Source: JANMDR01 sp043760555 (GTDB taxonomy: Bacteria; Pseudomonadota; Gammaproteobacteria; Burkholderiales; Usitatibacteraceae). From it: 11,890 nucleotides of DNA. Location of the stretch: assembly GCA_043760555.1 (NCBI GenBank), contig JAYUOW010000196.1, positions 1 through 11,890 on the forward strand. Reading direction: 5' to 3'. Positions 1 to 7,067 of this stretch are shown one piece after another. Below the pieces are notes generated by a model. It had not been told where the DNA came from and did no database searches. It saw only the letters and a program-made list of their open reading frames with translations. Every line of letters begins with the position of its first letter. The first letter of the stretch is position 1. A program made the translations under genes and the position numbers.

Positions 1-3000
1 GTAGTGGTGGCGTTGTAAACCAACGGTAGTGCGGCGGTGGAGGTAACAGTGATGGTGGGCTGAATAGCCAATACATTGATACTGGCATTGCTGGAGGCAG
101 CCGCAAATAGGGCATCTCCAGCCTGATTGGCGGTGAGCGTGCAGGTGCCTGCGGTTAGAATAGTCACCACATCCGCCGCCACCGTACACACGCCGGTGGT
201 GGAGCTTGAGTAAGTGAGCGCCGTTAAACCGCTGGTGGCGGTGGCTGTCAGCGTAAACGGTGCCACGCCGAAGGTTACTGTTGCTGTGGGTGCGAAGGTG
301 ACAGTTTGGGTTTGTAAGTTAATCACCACGGCGTAGGCGCGGCTACCCGTTTGGGCATTTGCATCTGAGGCCGTGACGGTAAAGTTAAATGACCCAGCAC
401 TTGTGGTGTTGCCAGTGATTGCACCGGCGGTGCTCAAGCTCAAACCTGCGGGCAAACTGCCTGCCGTGAAGGCAAAAGCATAGGGTGCCACGCCGCCAGT
501 GGCGGTAATGGTTTGGGTGTAGGCGTTGGTTACCGTGCTGTTCGATAGCGTGGCAGGGTTGACCACGATGGTGGGTGCTGGCACGTTGATAGTGTAGTTA
601 TTGACCACGATAAACGGTGCGCCCGTGCCAGTTGCGCCGCCATCGGTGGCGGTGATGGTGATGGTGAAGCTACCGGAGGCTGTTGCGGTGCCGGACAAGG
701 TGTTGCCGGTAAAAGTTAAGCCCGCGGGTAAGGTGCCGGTGCGCGCATAAACGTAGGCGCCAACACCGCCACTGAGGGTAAAGCTTTGCGAATAGGCGGC
801 AGCGTAGGTGGCGTTAAGCGTACCGGCAGCAGGCGCTAAGCTCAGCGTGGGCGCGGCAACGGTTAGGGTAAAGTTTTGACCGACACTATACGGCCCATTA
901 CCGGTGGAGATATCGGTAGCCAACACATTAAGATTAAAACTACCGGCCCGTGTGGGCGTGCCAGAAATGGTGACGCTATTGGCGGTGTTGCCCGCAATGA
1001 ATAAGCCTGTGGGCAAGTTAGTTACCTGAAAACTGCTCCAAGGTTGCGCCCCACCGTTAAACGTGAAGGTGCGGCTAAAGGCTGTGGCAACGGTGGCGCT
1101 CAGTGCGCCACTGGCGGTAATGGTAATAACGGGATCATTAACCGTAATTGATACCGTGGCGGGCACTGATGTGCCGCCGGAGTTCGTGGCGGTGTAGGTA
1201 AAGCTATCTGGTCCCGCGTAACCTGCGGTGGGCTGGTAGGTAATGCCTGTGCCCGTCGCAATGGCCGTGCCATGCAAAGGCGCTGTGCCAATAGCCACCG
1301 ATGTTGGTGACCCACCGCTAATGTTAAGTGTAACGGCAGTGGCAGCGGCATTGTAGGCCACAGTGCGTGATACTGCGCCGGCCACCGGGGGATTATCAAC
1401 AATGGTAACGCTGTAGCCCCGGGTTGCGGTGTATGGCCCCGTTCCGGCTGAGGAATCGGTAGCGGTAACGCTGAAGTTAAAGGTGCCAATAACACTTGGT
1501 GTGCCGGTGATGGCACCAGTGGCTGTGTTCAGCGTCAGGCCACCCGGCAGTACGCCGACGGTAACGGCGTAGCCATAGGGTGCCGTGCCGCCGGAGGCTG
1601 GGGTGATGCTTGCGCTGTATGCCGCGCCTATGGTGCCGCCGCTCATGGTAGTCGCGGGCAGGCTAATGGTGGGTGGGGTTACAACCAACGTGTACGGCCG
1701 CGAACCAGCGTATGAGCCGGGAAACGGGCTGGAATCAGTGGCTGTGATGGTAAAACTAAATGTACCGCCCGCCGTGGGGGTGCCACTCAACACGCCACCG
1801 GGGCTAAGCGTAAGCCCAGCAGGCAGCGCACCTGCGGTCACGCTAAAGCGATACGGCGCTACACCACCATTGCCAGTAAGCGTTTGACTGTAGCTTGCGG
1901 CCACGGCGGCGTTGGGTATTGTTGTTGGATTCACTGTTACCGGTACATCATCATTGGTGATGGTGCCAACACCTTGGCTAGCAGAAATTGTCGCGTTTGT
2001 CGCTCCACTTAAATTAACGAAAAACGTTTCATTGCCCTCGGGCGTGGTGTCGCCATTTACGGTAACAGTAATGGTTTGGCTCGTTTGCCCTGGCGTGAAG
2101 ATGAGCGAGCCGCTTGCAGACGCATAGTCCGTAGGCTGGGCGGCAGTGCCGTCTACCGTGGCATAGTTAACCCCTGTAGTCTGTCCGCTGGCAGCGCTCA
2201 AAGTGACCGTGAAGGTCGCGCTTACCGTGCCTGAATCACCCTCAGTTACGGTCACATCGTTAATCGAAAATGACGGCAACGGATCATCGTTGACAATAGT
2301 GCCTGCACCTTGGCCGTCGACCACCGCAGCGCTCGTTACGTTAGTGACATTGACGAAAAACGTCTCGCTGGGTTCGTTCAACCTATCGCCATTCACTTGC
2401 ACGGTAAAGATGTAAGTAGAGCTTGCAGCGGGAATGGTTTGGGCGGTGAGTGAATTAGCAACGTAATCCACTCCGGCGGTAGCCGTGCCGTTGGCAGTGG
2501 CAATATCAAAAGTCACACCACCAGGCCCCGCCGGTGCGCTTAAGCTGACGGTGAACGTAACGTTAGTGGTACCGCTGGTTCCTTCGGCTGCCGTGACGTC
2601 ATTGATGGTTAAGTTGGGCTGGTCGTCGTTCAAAATTGTGCCAGTAGCGCTTGAAGGCGCACCGACGGTGTAACCAGTGCCAGTGGCGATCGTCAGGATC
2701 ACGGTTTCGTCGGATTCGACTGTCCCGTCGGCGCTCGGATTGATAGTGATCGTGGAGGTAGTCGCGCCAGCGGGGATGACGACAGTGGCAACACCTCTTG
2801 TGTAATCTATACCTGAGGTGGCGGTACCGCTGGTGGTGATGTTGACTGTGGTCGCGGAGGCAAGTGCCACACTACGCGTGACGGTGAACACCAAATTTGC
2901 CGCACCGTCTTCCATCACGGAACCCGGTGTAACAGCGATAGATACCGTCGGAAGTGCTGCGGTCACGGTCATCGGAAGGGTCACAAAGGCAAAAAAGTCG

Positions 3001-3899
3001 ACCCCGGGGAACGCTGGGTCGGTGGTGCTATCGTTGACAAGAATGTTCGCATTGCTAGTGCCGAGCGCAGTGGGCGTTCCGGTGAGCAAACCGCTGGTGG
3101 ACAGCGACAAACCTGGCGGGAGCACAACTGCCACGTCTGCTGGAAATGTGTAAGGTGCCGTTCCTCCGCCACCGTTGACTTGTATTGATGCAGCGACGCC
3201 TTGCAGCAAAGTAAGCGGAGAGGGTGACGCCGCAAAGATTGGATTGGCAATGGATCCGCTGTACGTTTTTACCGTGAACGCACTTGTGGAGTCTTGCGCA
3301 CGCACAGAAAAGTTAAACGCGCTTCGAATCGTTGGCGTACCGGAGATGAGACCCTGCGGGGTCATCGACAGCCCGGGAGGGAGTGCACCAGCGCTTATCG
3401 AATAGCTGTAGGGTGCCGAGCCACCAGTGGACGAAAGCTGCTGACTAAAAGCGAGCCCCGCGCGCAGTGAAACGGAAGCTGGGGAGACGACAATCGAGGA
3501 CGTAGGCGGCGTGATGGTGATGTTGAAGCGGATGTACAAATTGTCCGCATCCTCAATGTCAAAAAAGTCGGAGGTAGCAGTGTCGCCATTGTGCGTATAC
3601 GTTAAAAACGATGAAATGCCTGTCATCGACAGCAGAGGTGTTCCGTGTGCTGGCAACACACCGACGGCGCGATTGAGGCCCGTGTACGACGGCGTGCCTG
3701 TTCCAAAACCTATCCCCGGAATGCTTACAAAGTACGGATCACACGTAGATATGTTGATGACGACTGAGCCGGCATTCGCCACAGTTCCGCTTCTCGCGGT
3801 GCAGGTGATTGATGTGTGCTGAGCTACGCTCTGCGCAGAAAAAAGTGCTCCACTAAGTGCAAATAAAAGCGTCGCAATGCAACTGCTGAAATTTTTCAT
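1..3899 (-). CDS. Very large secreted Ig-like (He_PIG) / Calx-beta repeat protein, 3' end outside window
   Basis: The frame is open from an ATG at 3899 to the window edge: 1299 codons with no stop seen, C-terminus missing. Residues 1-26 form a Sec signal peptide (hydrophobic ATLLFALSGALF, likely cut after SVA). Residues 28-130 are an unassigned domain with two cysteines (C33, C53). Then come He_PIG-type Ig-like domains (about 131-219 and 220-313, hallmarks GGxAPYxY, LPPGLS, GxxSGTPT), three Calx-beta repeats (about 315-651), two more He_PIG domains (653-830), a cadherin-like Ig module (834-922, GPDSFTYTATN), three further He_PIG-type domains (923-1192) and a Cys-containing module (1193-1275). 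Such proteins are exported and usually serve as adhesins or surface/matrix proteins; Calx-beta repeats often bind calcium. Its exact role and surface anchor cannot be read here; an IPTL-CTERM-like tail beyond the edge is only a guess. A weak Shine-Dalgarno GGGA lies 5 nt before the ATG. Confidence 0.9.
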   Translation of the reverse strand, partial: MKNFSSCIATLLFALSGALFSAQSVAQHTSITCTARSGTVANAGSVVINISTCDPYFVSIPGIGFGTGTPSYTGLNRAVGVLPAHGTPLLSMTGISSFLTYTHNGDTATSDFFDIEDADNLYIRFNITITPPTSSIVVSPASVSLRAGLAFSQQLSSTGGSAPYSYSISAGALPPGLSMTPQGLISGTPTIRSAFNFSVRAQDSTSAFTVKTYSGSIANPIFAASPSPLTLLQGVAASIQVNGGGGTAPYTFPADVAVVLPPGLSLSTSGLLTGTPTALGTSNANILVNDSTTDPAFPGVDFFAFVTLPMTVTAALPTVSIAVTPGSVMEDGAANLVFTVTRSVALASATTVNITTSGTATSGIDYTRGVATVVIPAGATTSTITINPSADGTVESDETVILTIATGTGYTVGAPSSATGTILNDDQPNLTINDVTAAEGTSGTTNVTFTVSLSAPAGPGGVTFDIATANGTATAGVDYVANSLTAQTIPAASSTYIFTVQVNGDRLNEPSETFFVNVTNVTSAAVVDGQGAGTIVNDDPLPSFSINDVTVTEGDSGTVSATFTVTLSAASGQTTGVNYATVDGTAAQPTDYASASGSLIFTPGQTSQTITVTVNGDTTPEGNETFFVNLSGATNATISASQGVGTITNDDVPVTVNPTTIPNAAVAASYSQTLTGNGGVAPYRFSVTAGALPAGLTLSPGGVLSGTPTAGGTFSFTITATDSSPFPGSYAGSRPYTLVVTPPTISLPATTMSGGTIGAAYSASITPASGGTAPYGYAVTVGVLPGGLTLNTATGAITGTPSVIGTFNFSVTATDSSAGTGPYTATRGYSVTIVDNPPVAGAVSRTVAYNAAATAVTLNISGGSPTSVAIGTAPLHGTAIATGTGITYQPTAGYAGPDSFTYTATNSGGTSVPATVSITVNDPVITITASGALSATVATAFSRTFTFNGGAQPWSSFQVTNLPTGLFIAGNTANSVTISGTPTRAGSFNLNVLATDISTGNGPYSVGQNFTLTVAAPTLSLAPAAGTLNATYAAAYSQSFTLSGGVGAYVYARTGTLPAGLTFTGNTLSGTATASGSFTITITATDGGATGTGAPFIVVNNYTINVPAPTIVVNPATLSNSTVTNAYTQTITATGGVAPYAFAFTAGSLPAGLSLSTAGAITGNTTSAGSFNFTVTASDANAQTGSRAYAVVINLQTQTVTFAPTATVTFGVAPFTLTATATSGLTALTYSSSTTGVCTVAADVVTILTAGTCTLTANQAGDALFAAASSNASINVLAIQPTITVTSTAALPLVYNATT
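1945..2955 (-). repeat. Three tandem Calx-beta repeats within the large repeat protein
   Basis: Three successive protein repeats of about 112 residues each end in the same signature: TILNDD (Asn at residue 424), TIVNDD (537) and TITNDD (649), giving spacings of 113 and 112 residues. Each unit also holds the family hallmarks: an early acidic turn (VMEDG, AAEGT, TEGDS), a central D-Y pair (GIDYT, GVDYV, PTDYA) and an acidic late strand (ESDETV, EPSETF, EGNETF). Calx-beta repeats (Pfam PF03160) are beta-sandwiches, and in other proteins these acidic loops bind Ca2+. The repeats have diverged at the DNA level, so this is an old protein duplication, not a recent DNA tandem repeat. Confidence 0.85.
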
Positions 3900-3925
3900 G
3901 ATATTCCCGATTTTTCTAAAAACTA

Positions 3926-4131
3926 CTGTTGGACAAACACAAGACTTATGCAGCGCGAAGCGAAATCAATCTAGGCGAGAAAATGATCGACGAGGTCAGC
4001 GGGCAGATGATGAAGTTGAAAGTGAGCATCTCGCCGTTCTCGTCTTGAATTACGAAGCTGTCGCTGGTCGCCGCATTACCGGTATGCCTATGAGTGACCG
4101 TCTTGTTGCTGGGGGTCTTTTTGCGGGTCGA
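3926..4131 (-). pseudogene. Decayed fragment of a paralog of the large repeat protein (N-terminal domain)
   Basis: Read on the minus strand, 4089-3949 translates to a segment (from RHTGNAATSD to TSSIIFSP and ISLRAA) that aligns without gaps to residues around 97-143 of the intact neighbour (THNGDTATSD to TSSIVVSP and VSLRAG), about 23 identities in 47. A stop (TAA, 3948-3946) follows. In a second frame, 3943-3926 reads LVFVQQ, matching the neighbour's next residues LAFSQQ, so a frameshift separates the two pieces; a further stop follows at 3925-3923. Upstream the frame is closed by TGA at 4134-4132, and no start codon or signal peptide could be found. The stops, the frameshift and the missing ends show a dead fragment. 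Its 3' end lies about 25 bp before the intact gene's ATG. Confidence 0.7.
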
Positions 4132-4218
4132 TCACGAACGAGTGCTGCTTTATTCCGATTTTACTTTGCCGCCACACTTTTTCTTCTTGTGGTAGGGTAC
4201 GCTTTAATCGACACATAA

Positions 4219-4999
4219 GCAATTAGACTGAAGGGCGTATTATTTTTCACGTGTTTACGCGCGTATGTTTAGAAAATGTGTGATGAAAATCCCGATTATT
4301 ATTCTTGGTTTACTCGCAGATACCTAAATCAGGAAATCTCCAACCATTGCTTACGCGTGCTTAACTGCGATGTGCATCAAGCGTCGCTGCACTTGCATTT
4401 TTGATTCATAATTATGTTGGCACGACGCGGTGCGCCGTTCAGCCAAAAGTTTATATTGACGTAGTTGGCAGATAAATCTCGCGGCGGTTTTCTCACGCGC
4501 GGTAGCGGCAAACATCGTGTTCTATCGCGTTTTATGAGTTTTAAACCCGCTTACATTTGGTTTAAGTTTGGCTTGAGCTTGGCTTAAAACAGGTTGAAGT
4601 GGGGTTGTTGCTGAATCAAATCATGCCACGTACAAACGTCATTTGCAGCTATTTATGGTTTGGTATCCGAGATTGACGTGGAGAATGACCGTCATAATGC
4701 AACCACACAACCGCTCCACTACGACCGAAGCTGTAGCGTGAAGATGCCCGTATTTAGGGCGTCATCGACCACTTTTTCCGTTAAAAATTGCCTCAATCTT
4801 GTTATAAAATTATGAACTGGGCTATTAACGTGTAATACGCGACGGCTGGTGGGTGCGCAGTAGATATGATCGACCACCGACGTTGGGCAACACACCTTCC
4901 CAGTCGTCGAAAATACCAACTTTTGGACGCTGAAGTCTTACCGCTGCGCAACCACTACCACGGTTTCAATGGCTACTCGCACGCGTTTTGGCTACTGAA
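4219..4999. other. Long stretch without a convincing gene
   Basis: About 780 bp, AT-richer than the flanking genes. Several short open frames exist on both strands (for example 42 codons on the plus strand from 4276, and 66 codons on the minus strand at 4919-4719). None has a good ribosome binding site, a recognisable family or a conserved-looking composition. No tRNA, no intact transposase and no terminal inverted repeats were found. The segment contains an 11-bp phased repeat at 4545-4610 and a short palindrome, ATGACcGTCAT, at 4685-4695. It may be a decayed gene region like the fragment next to it, but no homology could be recognised by eye. Confidence 0.5.
4545..4610. repeat. Degenerate 11-bp phased direct repeat, about 5-6 units
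   Basis: Consecutive 11-bp units align with the same core: TTTGGTTTAAG (4556-4566), TTTGGCTTGAG (4567-4577), CTTGGCTTAAA (4578-4588), ACAGGTTGAAG (4589-4599) and, weaker, TGGGGTTGTTG (4600-4610). ACCCGCTTACA (4545-4555) fits at the left end. The consensus is roughly NNNGGYTTRAG. An exact 11-bp period places the GGYTT core on one face of the helix, which would suit cooperative protein binding. No protein or process can be assigned, and chance in a short AT-rich region is not excluded. Confidence 0.45.
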
Positions 5000-5042
5000 A
5001 ATGCCTTGTAGACGCCATAAAATAGGGCTTCTACAAGGCATT
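5000..5042 (-). terminator. Strong hairpin downstream of the esterase gene, probable terminator
   Basis: AATGCCTTGTAGA (5000-5012) and TCTACAAGGCATT (5030-5042) are a perfect 13-bp inverted repeat. Beyond one mismatch the stem can continue with GCC (5014-5016) pairing GGC (5026-5028). It sits about 76 bp after the esterase stop codon. On the minus strand the stem runs into a short T run (ATTTTC), which makes it a plausible but not classical Rho-independent terminator. On the plus strand no T run follows. The stem is less GC-rich than most terminators, so a mobile-repeat relic is an alternative. Confidence 0.55.
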
Positions 5043-5117
5043 AAAGGTTAAATGTACAGCTTCAAGTTTTAACGTTCGAGCGCATGCCGCATTGGCAAAT
5101 GAACCCCTATAGGTTGC

Positions 5118-6335
5118 TTATCGCTGCCCACCATAGATAAACCGCAACATCGGTTCCACCCGCTGCGCCCATGCGGCTTCATCGTGGGTGCCGTCGGGTT
5201 GTTCCAAATAGGCCAGCCGTTTACTGTCCCAGCCGCACTCGCTAAGCGCCGCTTGCATACGGCGCGTGGCTAGCAAGGCAGCTTCACCTTCTTTGCCGCC
5301 GATGTCTAGCCAAATTTTTGGGCGCAGGATTTGCGCGCTAGCGACGAGTGGTTTTAGCTTGCGCACGTCTTGCAGCATCAGCTCGTCATCCCACCAAAGT
5401 GAGGGCGATACCACGAGCGCGTTGCCAAAAATATCGCCATGATGCAGCACCAACCAAAGTGAGACCAGCCCGCCAAGTGACGCGCCGCCGACTGCAGTGT
5501 CAGCCGCTAAAGGCTTGGAGCGGTAGCGTTGGTCAATCACGGGTTTTAGCTCTGTGGTTAAATACTTTGCATAGTTGGCGGCGCTGCCACCGGCACGGGT
5601 TGGCACGATGAAGCCGCTGGGCATCCATGCTGACGTGGGCGTGTAGTCGCCCACACGGTTCTCGCTGCTGGCAACGGCCACGATGATGATGGGCGCTATT
5701 TGCTTAGCCAGTATTAGGCGCTGTGCCGTTTCATCCAACTGCCATTCAGCACCGGCTTGGCTGGCATCAAACATGTTTTGACCGTCGTGCAAATACAGTA
5801 CGGGATAGCGCCGCTGCGGCTCTTTGTCGTAGTCTGGCGGCAACCACACCTGCACCTCGCGCGGCTGCACAAACTTCGATGGCGCAGCGGCTAGGCGCTC
5901 GATATTGCCGGTGCGTGACAACACCAATGGCGCGTGCGGCGCATCAAAGGCGCGCGCCACGGTTTGGCTTGCAGGCTGCAACGATAGGGTGTGATTACGC
6001 CCGTCTTCCCATCCAGCGGTGCGAGCTGCGTTGTTCGCGTTGTCCACCTTAAATTTATACTGCAGCGGTTGCCCAGCATTGCTGGAGCGATCAAACTGTA
6101 CTTCCACCGCAAAGCGACCATCGCCTAGGGCTTGCCCAACCGTAGTGACATCCCACGATAGCGGCAACGCTGCACCCCGCACACCCACCTTGTCGCGCAG
6201 GGGATCAAATTTTTTAGCGGCAATTTCTGCACGCATGTCGATTTCAAACCGAACCGCGCGGACTTCGCGCGGAGCTGCAACTGCGGCATTAGCGATGACA
6301 AGAAGAGCGAAAAATACTGCGATGCACTGGAGCAT
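5118..6335 (-). CDS. Secreted putative esterase, alpha/beta hydrolase of the Fes/esterase-D family
   Basis: The 405-residue protein begins with a signal peptide (residues 1-20, hydrophobic IAVFFALLVIANAAVA), so it should act in the periplasm or outside the cell. Residues about 25-130 form a beta-rich N-terminal domain (WDVTTVGQ, YKFKVDN, GWEDGRNHTL) that resembles the starch-binding-like/E-set modules before esterases of this type. Residues about 155-400 are the alpha/beta-hydrolase domain (esterase family, Pfam PF00756): YLHDGQNMFD (181-190), nucleophile elbow GASLG with Ser286, likely acid Asp344 in WLDIGGKEG, and His384 in DGTHDEAAW. All three triad residues are present, so an active enzyme is expected. 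The substrate is unknown; family members cleave siderophore, formyl-glutathione or carbohydrate esters. The ATG at 6335 has AAGG 8 nt upstream and lies 18 bp after the acetyltransferase stop, suggesting co-transcription. Confidence 0.9.
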   Translation of the reverse strand: MLQCIAVFFALLVIANAAVAAPREVRAVRFEIDMRAEIAAKKFDPLRDKVGVRGAALPLSWDVTTVGQALGDGRFAVEVQFDRSSNAGQPLQYKFKVDNANNAARTAGWEDGRNHTLSLQPASQTVARAFDAPHAPLVLSRTGNIERLAAAPSKFVQPREVQVWLPPDYDKEPQRRYPVLYLHDGQNMFDASQAGAEWQLDETAQRLILAKQIAPIIIVAVASSENRVGDYTPTSAWMPSGFIVPTRAGGSAANYAKYLTTELKPVIDQRYRSKPLAADTAVGGASLGGLVSLWLVLHHGDIFGNALVVSPSLWWDDELMLQDVRKLKPLVASAQILRPKIWLDIGGKEGEAALLATRRMQAALSECGWDSKRLAYLEQPDGTHDEAAWAQRVEPMLRFIYGGQR

Positions 6336-6353
6336 GAAGATGACCTTAAAAAA

Positions 6354-6878
6354 TTAACTGGGCAAGCTAGACCGAAAATTGATCGCATAAAGCGCTAGCT
6401 GCTCATCACTTTTAGGCAAGGTGGTATTGCCTTCAAAAACCATCCCCAATGCCTGTAGAAGCTTAATTGACGGGGCGTTTGACGGTGTTGCAATAGCTAC
6501 TACGCGACGCATAAACAGCACATCACGCGCATACACGAGTGTGGCCTGCGCGGCTTCCAGCGCGTAGCCGCAACCGCGATACGCGGGCATGTAGGCAAAG
6601 CCAATATCGGCGTCATTCAACCCTTCACGCTTAATTAAGCCGCACATACCGATGGGTTCATCCGACGTTTTAAGCGCCACCAGATAAAACCCAAAGCCGT
6701 CTTTGGCGTATTTGGGCAGATAGAATTTTTCTAAATAATCGCGCGCGGCTTGCAGGCTGTGCACGTTGCGATCGCCGATGTAAGCCAGCCAATCTTTATC
6801 GTTAACCAGCGCCATGAAGAAGGCAGCATCTTCTAACGTAAATTGGCGGAGGGTTAGGCGGTGGGTTTGGATTGGCAT
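6354..6878 (-). CDS. GNAT-family N-acetyltransferase (RimJ/RimL-like, Acetyltransf_3)
   Basis: Transfers an acetyl group from acetyl-CoA to an amine, probably in the cytoplasm; the acceptor is unknown. The start MPIQTHRLTLRQF is the usual first strand of RimJ/RimL-type enzymes. The acetyl-CoA site follows as IGFAYMPAYRGCGYALEA, carrying the RGxGYA pyrophosphate loop, and the C-terminal NAPSIKLLQALGM is the motif-B helix with its conserved Asn. The length of 174 residues is normal. The frame could start at a GTG (6905), adding nine residues, but a TACAAT -10 element at 6913-6908 would place the transcript start at about that GTG, so the ATG at 6878 is preferred. No clear Shine-Dalgarno precedes either start. 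It is the first gene of a pair with the esterase downstream. Confidence 0.88.
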   Translation of the reverse strand: MPIQTHRLTLRQFTLEDAAFFMALVNDKDWLAYIGDRNVHSLQAARDYLEKFYLPKYAKDGFGFYLVALKTSDEPIGMCGLIKREGLNDADIGFAYMPAYRGCGYALEAAQATLVYARDVLFMRRVVAIATPSNAPSIKLLQALGMVFEGNTTLPKSDEQLALYAINFRSSLPS

Positions 6879-7067
6879 GGCGAGATGAGTATTGTTATTG
6901 ACCACAGATTGTAGCGCTTGCGGTGCGACGACAAATAATTCAGTGCCGTCGATGGGCAGGCTACGCTTTTCGCCGTTCTAGAAAAAGGGATGAGGCATTT
7001 GAATTACTGGTCGGAGCGGTTGTTGACACGGTTCAACCACACCGGACTCACGGAAATACGATCATGA
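6879..7067. other. Intergenic stretch between the membrane-protein and acetyltransferase genes
   Basis: Apart from the candidate promoter near 6908-6935, only weak structure is seen. GGTTG (7018-7022) can pair with CAACC (7034-7038) in a 5-bp stem, which is too weak and lacks a T run to be called a terminator. No gene was found. Confidence 0.4.
6908..6935 (-). promoter_or_regulatory. Candidate sigma-70 promoter for the acetyltransferase-esterase pair
   Basis: On the minus strand, TACAAT (6913-6908) matches the -10 consensus at five of six positions. TTGTCG (6934-6929, 15-nt spacer) or TTTGTC (6935-6930, 16-nt spacer) could serve as a weak -35. Transcription would start near 6901, giving a leader of about 22 nt before the ATG at 6878. 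The spacing is short, so this is only a candidate. Confidence 0.35.

Noticed and set aside
1100..1516. Minus-strand frame of 138 codons rich in Pro and Leu
   Set aside because: Out-of-frame shadow of the giant gene on the same strand.
1585..3822. Chain of plus-strand open frames rich in Val, Thr and Pro
   Set aside because: These are antisense shadows of the Ig-like/Calx-beta coding region, whose minus-strand frame is open throughout.
3877..4218. Plus-strand open frame of 113 codons overlapping the start of the giant gene
   Set aside because: It lies antisense to the paralog remnant and to the intact gene's start, has no ribosome binding site and matches no family. The minus-strand reading has clear homology.
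4673..4698. TTGACG and CATAAT on the plus strand as a promoter
   Set aside because: The spacer is only 14 nt and no supported gene follows.
4719..5051. Two overlapping short frames on opposite strands (66 and 61 codons)
   Set aside because: No ribosome binding site, no recognisable motif, and one runs through the hairpin at 5000-5042. They cannot be supported as genes.
5891..6388. Additional frames on both strands inside and beside the esterase gene
   Set aside because: They are shadows of the esterase, whose frame carries a signal peptide and a complete catalytic triad.
7018..7045. GGTTCAA string resembling a tRNA T-arm
   Set aside because: No 5-bp T stem forms around it, and no acceptor, anticodon or D-arm structure is present.
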